Below, piece by piece: positions 1 to 13,384 of a DNA stretch of 64,000 nt. Where the stretch lies: contig CM022669.1 of NCBI GenBank assembly GCA_012295275.1, positions 13,605,172 through 13,669,171 on the forward strand. Reading direction: 5' to 3'. The first letter of the stretch is position 1, and each line of letters begins with the position of its first letter. The position numbers and the translations under genes are program-made. This DNA is from Chrysomallon squamiferum. Taxonomy: Eukaryota; Mollusca; Gastropoda; Neomphalida; Peltospiridae. The notes under the pieces were generated by a model, which made no database searches, was not told where the DNA came from, and was given only the letters and a program-made list of their open reading frames with translations.

Positions 1-1770
1 AAGAAATTTGTAATTTAATTCTTTTACATGTATTTACTGATAAATTTTGGATTTTTAGTTGTTGTTTTTTTATAAATCTAAAATCTAAAATACACAGCTG
101 GAAACTTAAGAGTGCTGTTTCTGGCATCAGAAACCTACGTATCTCAAATAACCAAATGACGCAAATATTTGCTGTTGAATTCTACCAGGCGACGTCACTA
201 AGTACCTCGATTTTCCATTTGCTTTTTGTATTTCTTTCTTCAGCGTCTTTTGTACGAGGTCGCAGACAAGTTATCGTTTCCAAAAAACGTTGTGCTCGAG
301 CCGTACTCACTGTCACAATTAAGTTCTGATTGAAAGTGATTGTGTTCTGAACGCGGTGACGTATTGGAAACATACGCTGGAATAAGAAAAATGTAATTAC
401 CAAAAGGCTTCACGTTTTCCGTGTTAATCTACAACTGCGCGTTGTTGCGCAGATCTTTTGATTTGATAGAGAATCGCAATCCCACACAGTGGCTGCTTTT
501 TAGTACGCTGCCTTGCTGTAAATTATTCGGAAATAAATATTTGCGAAAGATGAAAATGAAACTGAAAGATGCGGTGATGAATTAAATAAGTGAGTGCATC
601 TGTAGCTGGATGGCTGTGTGTATGAGTGACGGAGTGGATAATATGATGCAGTGCGTGTGCGAACGAGTTCATCGTTTGATAACAGGGAAAGTAACTGAGC
701 GTAAGAATGAATAAAGATGCATCAGAGCTTCAAGCCAATCCTTTGTGTAACCCTATGAGTGCAGTAAATGAAAACAAATTCAATATCCACTGACCTACAC
801 ACAACACACACACGCACACGCACTGACGCATACAGACAGAAGTACGGGTCTCACTCAACACAAATTAGCTTGATACGTTTAAGTCATTACATCTTATACC
901 TGTGTATGTATAAATCAGGCCTATGCATCTTGACAAACTGATCATAATAATGCAGAAGAAAAAAAAAATAAGGAATAAAAATTTCAAGAGAAGTGGAAGA
1001 TGATAATAATTCAACACTGTATCTTATTCTAATAATGACTGAATGAGCCACTGACTGATCGAGCCACTGAATGATTCAGTGCGCTGATCTGAGCTGATGA
1101 ATAAATCAATTACCAAGTTTCTTATGCTTTACCGAGTCTTGCTGAATTATTAACGGTTATTCGTCGACCGATCTTAAGTGTGCAAACACGTGTGTATCTC
1201 TTCACTGGCAGTTTGCGCTGCACCTGAATACACACATTCTGTCGAAATCCTCGCCAACAAGTGAAGTGTGGAAAACAAAAAATCACCAGTTCGATCGTTC
1301 GTCACACTTTGCCAGACGTAGGGGTTAATGAGCGGTGATAGTTAAATATGGTCAGTGTAATCTGTTTAAGAGATTCTCTTAGGAAACGGAGATGAAAGAT
1401 TAAAAGGACGTAGAGTGCTAATTGTCTGATCCGAGCGACTCTTTCACGGAGATCAAGAATGTAATGTGTTAAATAGTTCATTTCATATATTCTATTCTAA
1501 TTAGCCGTTAAAAAAACATTCACGTAAACAAACACGTTTTTAGTCGTATTAAAAGAGGCGATTGGAACTTAGTGTCTAAACAGCAGCCATTAGAAGACGT
1601 CAAGGATCAGCCTTCCTCGGTGGGCTAACTGGGCTAAATCCCGTTCCAACCAGTGCTTAAGGAAATGCTGATAAACGGCTGTTATATGTGTTCATGTCAA
1701 GTGGAAGATGCTTAAGAATTTCACTGTTGAGAGTAAGAAAAATCACTATACAATCATCTCGTATTTCTCT
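1..1770. other. Unique AT-rich intergenic or intronic sequence, no gene recognised
   Basis: No open frame here has recognisable protein character; a 73-codon minus-strand frame near 182-403 has no domain signature. Two moderately GC-rich, CpG-containing pieces (about 180-540 and 1020-1330) look like unique sequence. A short two-copy repeat GAGCCACTGA lies near 1044-1075. There is a small CA-rich patch near 800-830. Confidence 0.6.
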
Positions 1771-1771
1771 A

Positions 1772-1790
1772 ATCTGTCTATCTATCTATC

Positions 1791-1849
<59 letters not shown>

Positions 1850-1874
1850 ATCTATCTATCTATCTATCTGTCTG

Positions 1875-1932
<58 letters not shown>

Positions 1933-1948
1933 CATCTATCTATTTATA
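1772..1948. repeat. (TATC)n microsatellite
   Basis: About 175 bp of TATC tetranucleotide with a few TTAT, TATATC, GTCT and CCAT interruptions. It generates YLSI-type repeat peptides in all plus frames, so those frames are not genes. Confidence 0.97.
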
Positions 1949-1997
1949 TTCGATACCCAAAAATATTTCTCACACTTCCAGGCTTATTCTCACCTGG

Positions 1998-2146
<149 letters not shown>

Positions 2147-2241
2147 AAAGGTGCATCATGAGAAAATGAACCAAAACATGTTGAGTGCTTTCTCAAATAA
2201 TGTTTTTCCTTTCTTTCTTCCCAAGACTCATACATTTCATG

Positions 2242-2279
2242 AGAAGAAGAAGAAGAAGAAGAAGAAGAAGAAGAAGAAA
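2242..2279. repeat. (GAA)n microsatellite
   Basis: About 12 tandem GAA units on the plus strand, a purine-only tract able in principle to form triplex DNA. Confidence 0.95.
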
Positions 2280-3168
2280 AAAGTCACTAGAAACTAATAT
2301 TATAAAACATGAATTTGAAAACACGATGACCGTGAAAGATTTCAAAACGACCTTAAATCACGACAAGACAGAATTCAGCGATCTTTTTCTATTTTGGACG
2401 AAATTTTTTTCGAAACTGACGCTGACGCGTCTGGTCCTGGAAATTCCCAAATGAAAAATATCGATTAGAATCGATCTCCCCTACCACCCCACAAGAACAA
2501 TCTCAAATTGATTTTTGTATTTATTAAAAATGCAGTCTTGGGCGATTATTAGTGATTTATGGATCTTCGTTCACTATGGCAAGTGTCACATGATTTTAAT
2601 TTATTGAAATTAAATTAGGGGTAATGGCTGTTGTTGTTGTTGTTGTAGTACTAGTCTGACTTTTTAATATTTTTTTTCAATTTCCATCGTATATCACACG
2701 CTCTGCTTTGAAAAATGAATGTGGCTTTCATTCAGTGTCGCGAAATTAGTTGTACCGAAATGTTCAAGACATCTTTTTTTTTTGTTTTTGATTCAGTTGT
2801 ATGTATAACCATCTACGTGTGTAGTACGTGCAGTAAGGTGTATTAGTGCAGGTGTGTATATATATGTGTATGTACATGTCTGTGCATGTGTGTGTGAGTG
2901 TCTGTGTGTGTGTATATAACTTTTTAGAAAGTATAACGTATTGTAACAATTCATACAAATGCACTACTAAAAAGCATACATTTCTAAATCTGTTTCGAAA
3001 ACTATTTAGAAGGTATCCTTTCTCAAAATCTGTTAAAAAAAAGAACATTAAAAAAGAACAAACACCCCTCTCCCAGAAATTCTCGGAAAACATAAAACGT
3101 TTGAAAGCATTTTAAAACATTTCTGTACCTTTTGTAGAATTAATTCATCATAAGTATGTATATGTATA

Positions 3169-3170
<2 letters not shown>
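2280..3170. other. Unique AT-rich sequence
   Basis: Contains a (GTT)n patch near 2630-2647 and TG/TA-rich sequence at 2850-2920. No gene, RNA or regulatory element is recognisable. Confidence 0.6.

Positions 3171-3172
<2 letters not shown>

Positions 3173-3214
<42 letters not shown>
3173..3214. repeat. (GT)n microsatellite
   Basis: About 21 uninterrupted GT dinucleotides. Confidence 0.97.
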
Positions 3215-3218
<4 letters not shown>

Positions 3219-3404
3219 ACTGTAATACAGACCAATAAAACAATCTACAATGAACTAAACTCATTAGTTGGATATAAACCTCCCAGAAATTTATCAGTAA
3301 ATGCATTTCATCTGTTCGTAAAATAATACCATGTGAATTTTTTTTGTTGTTGCTCTGATGTTTTTGTGTTGATTATTGCTTATTTATTCCTCGTTTCTGA
3401 ATGA

Positions 3405-3450
3405 AAAAAAAAAAATAAAATAAAATAAAAAATAAAATAAAATAAAAATA
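3405..3450. repeat. A-rich (AAAAT)n tract
   Basis: A homopolymer run followed by AAAAT pentamers. Confidence 0.9.
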
Positions 3451-3617
3451 ACCGGCCACTTTGTGGCAACTGTCGAATGTGTACATCTAGACCATGTGAT
3501 CTTTAACTGAACTCAGGCCGTAGTCTACTGTATATAATTATAACAAAACGCATCATTAAACCATGTAATAAAAACTATATCACGTGCATCATTAAATAAG
3601 GTTATCATTTTTCCTGG

Positions 3618-3645
3618 TTTTTTTTTTTTTTTTTTTTTTTGTTGC

Positions 3646-3700
<55 letters not shown>

Positions 3701-3750
3701 GTTATTATTATTATTATTTATTTTTTTATTTTTTTATTTTTGTTGTTGTT
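3618..3750. repeat. Poly-T then (ATT)n microsatellite
   Basis: A poly-T run to about 3640, then about 23 ATT/TTA units to 3719, then T-rich and GTT sequence. Confidence 0.95.
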
Positions 3751-3984
3751 GCTGTTGTTGTTTCTTTTGTTGTTTTACGGACATTTTGTATTTGTTTGAT
3801 TCTTTGTTAGTTTTTTCACTTTCATTATTTATTCTTTTTATAACTTCTTTAACTTCGTCGTTTCGTATGTCGATCTTTTCTAAATCACTGCAGAAAGAAA
3901 TATCAAGAAGAACATTTAATTTTTAATTTTTATATAATTTTTTTAAAATTTTTATTTATTTATTTTTTCCCACATAAATATTTC

Positions 3985-4062
3985 AACGTGCACTCAGATT
4001 CATGCTGGGAAACTTTTCATGCAAAGTGCTCTACCTCTTACTTTACGATCACTGAGGCCTCG
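3985..4062 (-). repeat. Possible decayed tRNA-like (SINE) remnant
   Basis: Read on the minus strand, AGAGGTAGAGCACTTTGCAT resembles the D-arm/anticodon part of a tRNA-Ala(TGC)-type sequence. It is followed by CCCAGCATGAATCTG, which resembles a degenerate B box. Stem pairing is not preserved and no clear 5' acceptor stem is visible. It could be chance similarity. Confidence 0.25.
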
Positions 4063-4192
4063 TACCTATGGTAAAACATTTAAAACTGCACTTGAATACC
4101 ACTTATTTCACTTCATAATGTGGTTATTTTATTTTGCGAATGATTAACAATCGAACATTTTAGAAGAGAGATTCCAACAGTTAAAAAAAACA

Positions 4193-4213
4193 GACACACA
4201 CACACACACACAA
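4193..4213. repeat. Short (CA)n
   Basis: About 10 CA units in AT-rich DNA. Confidence 0.85.
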
Positions 4214-4600
4214 AGGTATGATTTAGTTTGAAATTAAAAATGATTTATTTTTTTTATTTTTTTTTATCTTTTTTTTTAACAGAAATGAAGGAAGAATGTA
4301 TTTATTATTCAAATGGTGCATAATATTTTTTCTTTCTCTCGTATTAACAAAAATTCACTAGAAATTCAAGATAGAAAGTTAATAGAATTTTTAAATTTAA
4401 AAAATATATCGCTAAAAAAATGTATATTAATTTGTTCTAAGGAAAGTTAATATTTAAGCATTTTCTAAGGAGAACTGGAGAGAATAGTGTCTTTTAAAAT
4501 ATCTGTTGTAACGTGTTTTTTGTGTGCTGTTGTCTGTGTTAAAAGTAAATCTGAAAGTGAAGATGTTTCTCAAGTAATGATTAAGATTTCTTAGCCATGT

Positions 4601-4605
<5 letters not shown>
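4214..4605. other. AT-rich spacer
   Basis: T-rich tract at 4243-4279 and unique AT-rich sequence; nothing else recognised. Confidence 0.6.
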
Positions 4606-4826
<221 letters not shown>

Positions 4827-5080
4827 TTTTTTAAATATATATAGATTTTAAATATATATGTTAGTACGCATTACATAGACCCAGGGAGTAATGAAAGTTC
4901 TGATAATAGACTTTACACTGATTACATCAGTGTTATCAGACTGTTCAGAGTAATAACGTTTATCTCCAAGTTTTATCACAGCTTATACACTCAAGTGTTT
5001 CACTTCTATTTTTGAACTTACAGCGTATGGCCCATTAGCATTCGAAAAAAAAAATATTAAAAAGAATGAGAAAAATTATA
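4827..5080. other. Unique AT-rich spacer
   Basis: Unique sequence with TATATAGATTTTAAA-like near-repeats at 4827-4860. Nothing else seen. Confidence 0.55.
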
Positions 5081-5081
5081 T

Positions 5082-5292
5082 ATAAAAATAAATAAATAAG
5101 TAAGTAAGTAAGTAAGTAATTAAGTAAGTGAGTAAGTAACTAAAATAAATAAATAAGTAAATAAGTAAGTAAGTGATTGAATGAATATATATATAAATAA
5201 ATAAATAATTAAATAATAACTAAATAAATAAATAAAAATATAAATTAATAAATAAATAAGCAAAACAAAAGTAAATTAACAAAAAAAAAAAA
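5082..5292. repeat. Degenerate (AAAT/AAGT)n simple repeat
   Basis: Tetranucleotide units of AAAT, AAGT and AATG type, ending in a poly-A run at 5280-5294. Confidence 0.93.
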
Positions 5293-5294
5293 AA

Positions 5295-5975
5295 TCCCCA
5301 CCGAAGAACAAATAATAACATTAATCACATATAACGTTGCAAAATATATAACTAAAACAAAACTCAATAAAAAAACCCCTCTTTTTACTTGGAGTATCTA
5401 ACAAACTCTCGAACACGAAGTAAAATTCATCTCACGAAGGTCTGCTTAAAAATAAATTAATTAGTGACTTTAAAACGATATCAAACGAGGTAGAGTTTGA
5501 TGGCTTCTTCAGACTCCAATAACATTACAATCGAGATGCGGTCAGTAATATTTCTTTTTTTTTTTCTTGCTTTTTTTATTTGGCACTCGACTCATTGACC
5601 CCGATTTCTCAAACTAAATGACCTTAGAACAAAAATAAAGTACTGGGCTATCGATTTGTAATTAATAACCTCGAAGAAAACGAAAAGTGCCACTATAAGC
5701 CAGGAAAGCTATAATTAACGATTCTGTTTGAATAAATAAAGAAACATTTATATACATCTGGGTTCGGCTGATGTATTGTTATGTTTTTTTACTTTTTCTT
5801 TTGTCTTGACTTTTGTTTGATTCATTTATTTGGATTTGTGATAGAAATGCATTATTTCTAAAAAAAAAAAAAAGCTTATTCTTTATCTCTGGACAAAAGT
5901 ATTGACTGATTTTAGAACTGAAATGTATGGTATCTATTAACAGACTGATTCAGATGAATAGAAAGAGCGATAGAT
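5295..5975. other. Unique AT-rich sequence
   Basis: No coding signature. Poly-T at 5554-5566 and poly-A at 5861-5873. Confidence 0.6.
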
Positions 5976-6190
5976 GCAAAGACAGACAGACAGACAACTA
6001 GAGATAGGTAGCTAAGTAGATAGAACAATAGATGTACAGACCGAGAGCTAGGTAAACAGACATAGAGACAGGCAGTCATGCACAGACGACAGACAGACAG
6101 ACAGACGGATAGACATACGCACAGACAGACAGACAGACAGACATATATATAGATAGATACACAGACTGACATGCATACAGACAGATAAAT
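5976..6190. repeat. Degenerate (GACA/GATA)n array
   Basis: Mixed GACA, GATA and GGTA tetranucleotides. The reverse strand gives VCLS/ICLS peptide repeats, which are not genes. Confidence 0.95.
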
Positions 6191-7080
6191 AAATAGAAAG
6201 ATGTAGGGGTTCCATGGTACTGAAGAAAATTATTTCAAAGACTATTTTAACGAATATAATCAAGATATTCACTGCTTAAAGGAACAAAATCATAAAGACT
6301 GAATATTTGTTAAACCTTTTTCATAATTTAAAGTTTGCTCTACATGCTAAATCATCATTATTGTCAACCTAATGCGAATGTGTAATTCTATACTGAGTCG
6401 CTGGTGCTGAATGCCTCGTTATTACGTTTCGTCTTACATTGGTGACAATAGTCGATCTCCTTCAGGTGTTTCAGTAATGTCAAACGTCTTACGTGATATA
6501 ATATATTCTCGTCTTTTGTCGGAATAGAACGAAAACAGCCGAAATATTAACCGATATTCAACTGGGGATTTTCTTTCTATGTAAACTTACGTTTTCAGTA
6601 GACGGTCAAGGTTAAGCTCGTTAATATCGCTTAACTGAATAAGCAATCGTTCTGACCCATAAACCAGTCACCCAATAAAACACAGTATATTTTACTCCCT
6701 TTAAGACAAAGCGTACGTCAATTACGCATTTCGTGCCCTGTATTCTGATCCGCACCTTTGCCTACCTAACGTCTCTACAGCAAACGGCTGCAAAAACACT
6801 AGGGCGTTCAGTCTCTCTTCTCTTCGATCACTTACACGCGCAAACAAATTGCTCTTTTTGTCGCCTGGCTCCGGCGAATTGATTGGCAAATCTCTTGGCA
6901 GTTCACGACTTCTGGAATTAAGAACTGTTTTTCGCCTCGCTCTTTAAGTACTCGTTCGTGACACTGAGTTTGTTCTTGGTGCGAAGAAGCAACGGGGAAA
7001 GAGTCGTATTAATTAGAGAGATGACCTGATCTTGATAAAAGAAATCAGTGGATTTTCACCACAGAATACATGACTCTGAT
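6191..7080. other. Unique island, possible noncoding regulatory DNA
   Basis: About 6380-7020 is repeat-free, less AT-rich than its flanks and contains CpGs. It includes CACCCAATAAAAC, a TCTTGGCA-type half site and several ATTA/TAAT cores. No open frame with protein features is visible. Regulatory function is inference from composition and motif density only. Confidence 0.3.
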
Positions 7081-7086
7081 TATAAA

Positions 7087-7088
<2 letters not shown>

Positions 7089-7144
<56 letters not shown>

Positions 7145-7235
7145 GATAGATGGATAGATAGATAGATGGATAGATGGATAGATGGATAGATGGATAGATA
7201 GATAGATGGATAGATAGATAGATGGATAAATGAAT
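7089..7235. repeat. (TA)n followed by (GATA/GATG)n
   Basis: TA at 7089-7139, then GATA and GATG units to about 7230. Confidence 0.96.
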
Positions 7236-7470
7236 GAATAAATTATTTCAAAAAAAAAAACATTTAATAATAATTCAGTTAATAAATAGAATCACTTAAA
7301 TAAATAAATAATTATAAACAAACAAATAACAACAACAACAGTAACAGCAACACCAACAGCAACAGCAACAACAGCAGTCAGCCAATCAACCTGACTTCAA
7401 ACGGCTTGGTATTTATTTATTTATTTATTCGTTCGTTCGTTCGTTTGTTTGTTTGTTTGTTTGTCTTTAT
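7236..7470. repeat. AAAT, CAA and (TTTA)(TTCG)(TTTG) simple repeats
   Basis: AAAT-rich sequence, a CAA/CAG-type patch at 7320-7380, then TTTA units at 7410-7427, TTCG at 7427-7442 and TTTG at 7444-7463. Confidence 0.9.
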
Positions 7471-7760
7471 GGATGGAAGCATAAATAAGAGATATGTCTT
7501 GTTTATGAATATTTACAGTTTCCACAACGTTGTGCTAGGAATAAATTGTTTTCCAGACATACACCATTTCACCTCTTCATTATCAAAATTTGGTCTGCGA
7601 AATAAATTGAATACAGTCAGCTCTAGCTGTGTATCTGACGATTACAATCTCCAGAAGAAAAGAGTTCTGTTCAGAAAGATAACTCCGCTTTGAAGCGAGG
7701 CTATGTTTTAACGGATCTGCTAAAACGTTTTCGTATTCTAGTAGTCATTAAGCATTATCT
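7471..7760. other. Unique sequence
   Basis: A 95-codon plus frame runs across this and the repeat upstream, but its N-terminal third is simple repeat. No domain recognised. Confidence 0.5.
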
Positions 7761-7990
7761 TTTCTCCGAATTATTAGATTCTAAATACAGAAACTGCGCA
7801 ATATATTTATAACAGTACTGATAGCGGTTGTAGTAATAATAGTAGTAGTAGTAATAGCAACAGCTAGCAGTAGTAGTATTGGTAGTAGTAGAAGTGGTTC
7901 TAGTATTTGTTAAATATTGTCGTTTCTCCGAATTATTAGAGTCTAAACACAGAACGTGCGCAAGGTATTTATAACAGTGATATTAGTGAT
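7761..7990. repeat. Two-copy diverged duplication, period about 162 bp
   Basis: TTTCTCCGAATTATTAGA begins at 7761 and recurs at 7923. It is followed in both copies by TCTAAA-ACAGAA, TGCGCAA and ATTTATAACAGT. The copies differ at many positions, so the duplication is old. Confidence 0.8.
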
Positions 7991-8245
7991 AGTAGCTGTA
8001 CTATTAGTAGTAGTAATATTGATATAAGTGATAGTAGTAATACTATGTAGAAATAGTTATAGTGATATTACCAGTATAAGAAATAATAAGAGATGTAGCA
8101 GAAGTTGTGATAGTAGTAGTAGTAATAATTGTTGTTATATATGTAATACTAGCAGTAGCAGTGGTGGTGGTAGAAGTTGTTGTTGCTGCCGTAGATGTAG
8201 TAATAATATAAAGGGCAGCAGTAGAAGCAGCAATTTTAATGGTGG
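7826..8245. repeat. Degenerate (TAG)n trinucleotide array
   Basis: TAG/TAA/CAG units interleaved with the duplication above. They encode S/R/G/C-rich nonsense peptides. Confidence 0.9.
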
Positions 8246-8549
8246 TGATGTCGGCAGTCGAAAAGGTCTTATATTTTGAAAAATGAAATTTTTATAAGCG
8301 AGAAAGAATATTTATTGAGAGTGAGCATATTTGTATTTCAGTTAATCTGAACATTGATAAATCAACATAAGTAACTTGCATGCTGATTAAAATACATAAA
8401 CATTATATGTTAAAGAAAGACACTAACATTTCTGACAGGCTATCATATATTTATATTTTATTTTTCAGTTTTAGTACGTAAAAGAAATTTGGAAGATTTG
8501 TGTTTTGTAAATTTGTGCGATGAAAATATGTGTAAGTGAAATGAGTGTG

Positions 8550-8552
<3 letters not shown>
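8246..8552. other. Unique AT-rich sequence
   Basis: Nothing recognised. Confidence 0.6.

Positions 8553-8600
<48 letters not shown>
8553..8600. repeat. (GT)n microsatellite
   Basis: About 24 GT units. The minus frames show poly-TH peptides. Confidence 0.97.
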
Positions 8601-8607
<7 letters not shown>

Positions 8608-9059
8608 AAGTGTGTGTATACACGAGGGAGTGACGGCGAGCGTATATGTGTGCATATCTTCATGGATATATGTTTGAATGAATGTGGTCTATTGGCTGCA
8701 AAAGATTGATATATAATCATTCTTGTTATGGGTGAAAGTATAGACTACTGTCTTTGATACAGTAACAGGTAATGGGTGGAACGGGATATTAGGTTCGTGT
8801 ATAAAAGAAAAGCTAATTGAGGAAACGTATTCTGAATTGTTAACATGCTGCAGTCTTGTGTTTCGTTGAACAGTATTACAGAAAATCTTTTGCTTTATTC
8901 ATCTTTCTTTTTAAAACACGTTTTTTATCATATTTTTTTATTTATTTCTTTGACGTATCACCGGATTGCTTAATGTGTTTGTTTTTTTCGTATTATCATC
9001 AATCCACTCGTGTTTAAAGATGACTGTCACAAGCTTTCGTGCCCATGTCCCATATAACA

Positions 9060-9060
<1 letters not shown>
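8601..9060. other. Unique sequence
   Basis: No gene recognised; contains T-rich tracts near 8920-8950. Confidence 0.6.

Positions 9061-9061
<1 letters not shown>

Positions 9062-9105
<44 letters not shown>
9062..9105. repeat. (CA)n microsatellite
   Basis: About 21 CA units followed by GACAGAGACA. Confidence 0.97.
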
Positions 9106-9108
<3 letters not shown>

Positions 9109-9434
9109 GAGACAAAAACTGTTAACGGTAGGTTCTTTTTTTATGATTTCGACATAATGTATTTCAAGTATTAAAAGGAATCAGTTTAAATTGTCCACGG
9201 TTAATAGCTTTCCATTATGGCTCTATTCTGATGGCATGAAGTATTGCAGTGTTTAATGGAATTCTAAAATCCTAATCCTGGCAGTTTGTGGGCTGATTAG
9301 AAACAGATGTCACACTTACGTCAGGTTTATTAGTAGGCGTGAAAAATATCAACAACAACAAAAAAAGAAAGATATAAAACTCTCACTCGATTTCATGGCT
9401 GTCACAATTAACATTTACATCTGGTCTTTCATGA
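9106..9434. other. Unique sequence
   Basis: Nothing recognised. Confidence 0.6.
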
Positions 9435-9958
9435 AGTGTTTGGGTTTAGAGTTACGTCTATACGTAAGTGTTTAGATTTAGTGTTACGTCTATACGTAAG
9501 TGTTTAGATTTAGTGTTACGTCTATACGTAAGTGTTTAGATTTAGTCTTACGTCTATACGTAAGTGTTTGGGTTTAGAGTTACGTCTATACGTAAGTGTT
9601 TAGATTTAGTGTTACGTCTATACGTAAGTGTTTAGATACAGAGTGAGATCTAGACTTAAGTATTTACATTTAGTGTTACGTCTATACGTAAGTGTTTAGA
9701 TGTAGTGTTACGTCTATACGTAAGCGTTTAGACGTGACATCTAGACTTAAGTATTTAGATTTAGTGTTACGTCTATACGTAAGTGTTTAGATTTAGTGTT
9801 ACATCTATGCGCAGTTGTTTAGATTTCGTGTCACATCAATACGCAAGAGTTTAGATTTAGAGTGACATCTATACGTAAGTATTTAGATTTAATTAATATT
9901 CACAAGTTTTTAAATTTAATATTACATCTATACGCCAGTGTTTAGATTAAATATTATC
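9435..9958. repeat. 32-bp minisatellite, about 16-17 copies
   Basis: The consensus monomer is GTTTAGATTTAGTG followed by TTACGTCTATACGTAAGT. Each intact monomer carries an inverted repeat, TTACGT-CTAT-ACGTAA (6-bp arms, 4-bp loop). Copies in the left half are nearly identical and those beyond about 9800 are strongly diverged. Variants recur in register: GGGTTTAGAG in copies 1 and 5, and CTAGACTTAAGT in copies 7 and 10. This suggests block duplication. Confidence 0.95.
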
Positions 9959-9975
9959 TGTGTCTTGAAGAGTTT

Positions 9976-10135
9976 CCCGTTCCAGCATACGCTAAGGATT
10001 ATGTTATTCATATAACAGTGTTCTGTACTTTTTCCCGTTCACGCAACTGCTCGGAATTAGTCTTATCTCTGTACTAGCATATTATTTCCTGTTCTGAACC
10101 GAATGACACTTCCATATTAACAGTGCCTTTACCTG
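9976..10135. repeat. Decayed tandem array, period about 54-58 bp
   Basis: CCCGTTC at 9976, CCCGTTC at 10034 and CCTGTTC at 10088 head three diverged units that abut the 32-bp minisatellite. Confidence 0.6.
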
Positions 10136-11030
10136 CATTAAAAATCGCCCTTCGTTGAAAACGGTGCCGTAATCAAACTAGTCTAACTATTTCTGGGTAA
10201 TGTCATGCATATCTTTTTTTTTTTTTTTTAATGGAAGCAATACAGAAAATACCAACCCATAACTTGATCACCTCGAAGCCTTTGCTAATCACCTTCTTTG
10301 TCTTCAGTTACGATTAAACGAATTAGTCATCTCGGATGCTTTTAGAGGGTTCAACGTAAGGTTAATCCGAGAAACCGCAGATTTGAAATCGCGGACGGTA
10401 ATTGGACAAGACGGGTGCTCGAGTGGGTTTTCTCTCGAAACTCGCTCGTGAAAAAAAAAAAACTTTTTTTTGTCTCACGTACACGTGAAAGTCTCTGACG
10501 TTAACACCGTCGCGAGGACGTTACGCGGCAAGATTAGCGTCACAGCTGTTTGTTCAGAACGAGACTCGGGATCGTTTTCGTCCTGGAAACAAATAAATAA
10601 CATTCCGCATCTCGGAAAGTGAGAATGTAACAGCTTTTTCGTTTTACCTCCAGTTCGTCGTCGCTCGTTCAATACGCTGCTGAAAAATGGAAAAACTGAT
10701 AATCCGCAGTCGTGCATTGTCGCGTTGACTGCTCGACAAATTATGTTAATAACACGCACAAAGAAAACAGCCACACATATCTGATTTCTTGATGACCGAG
10801 TTTCGTATTTCGATATGACCTCATTCTGCTTATTTATTGCTGTCATAATTATGTATTCACTGCAGATTAAATGCAAATTATAATCACAAACGTTTGACAA
10901 AGTGGTAAAACTTAATCGTTTCTTTTAATTCCTCGTTTGGTTCTGATGCATTCAGTATGTTGTTTTGATTTTAGTTTCTTTAGCTGTTATATTTCATTAG
11001 TGTGTCATCTTATAATTATTTTCTTAGTAT
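10136..11030. other. Unique island, possible regulatory DNA or undetected exon
   Basis: Repeat-free and CpG-containing apart from a poly-T at 10216-10229 and an A run at 10451. It has AACCGCAG (Runx-like), CTAATCACC and TAATTGG motifs. A minus-strand open frame of 141 codons spans 10475-10900. It is the longest non-simple frame outside the GPCR, but it begins at a non-ATG codon, has no domain I recognise, and has ordinary residue composition. I do not call it a gene. Confidence 0.35.
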
Positions 11031-11084
11031 TCATCTATCCACTTGCTTGTGTAGACATGTCTGCGTATGCGTTTAGACAGCTCG

Positions 11085-11505
11085 ATAGAAAAATAGACAG
11101 ACAGAAAAATAGAGAGAGACAGATAGATGGATAGGTAGATAGATAGATAGATAGATAGATACACAGAGACAGACAGACAGAAGATAGACAATCAGACAGA
11201 CAGACAGACAGATAGATAGATAGACATACAGATATGCAACAGACAGATAGATAGTCAGACAGACAGATAGATAGATAGACATACAGATATGCAACAGACA
11301 GATAGATAGACAGACAGATAGATAGATAGACATACAGATATGCAACAGACAGATAGATAGTCAGACAGACAGATAGATAGATAGACATACAGATATGCAA
11401 CAGACAGATAGATAGATAGACAGACAGACATGCAACAGACAGATAGATAGATAGACTTACAGATATGCAACAGACAGATAGATAGTCAGACAGACAGACA
11501 AAGTG
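11085..11505. repeat. (GATA/GACA)n array with higher-order repeat units
   Basis: Tetranucleotide array punctuated by ATGCAACAGACAGATAGAT, which begins at 11234, 11289, 11340, 11395, 11430 and 11465. The spacings are 55, 51, 55, 35 and 35 bp. The minus strand reads as YLSVCC-type repeats. Confidence 0.95.
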
Positions 11506-13384
<1,879 letters not shown>

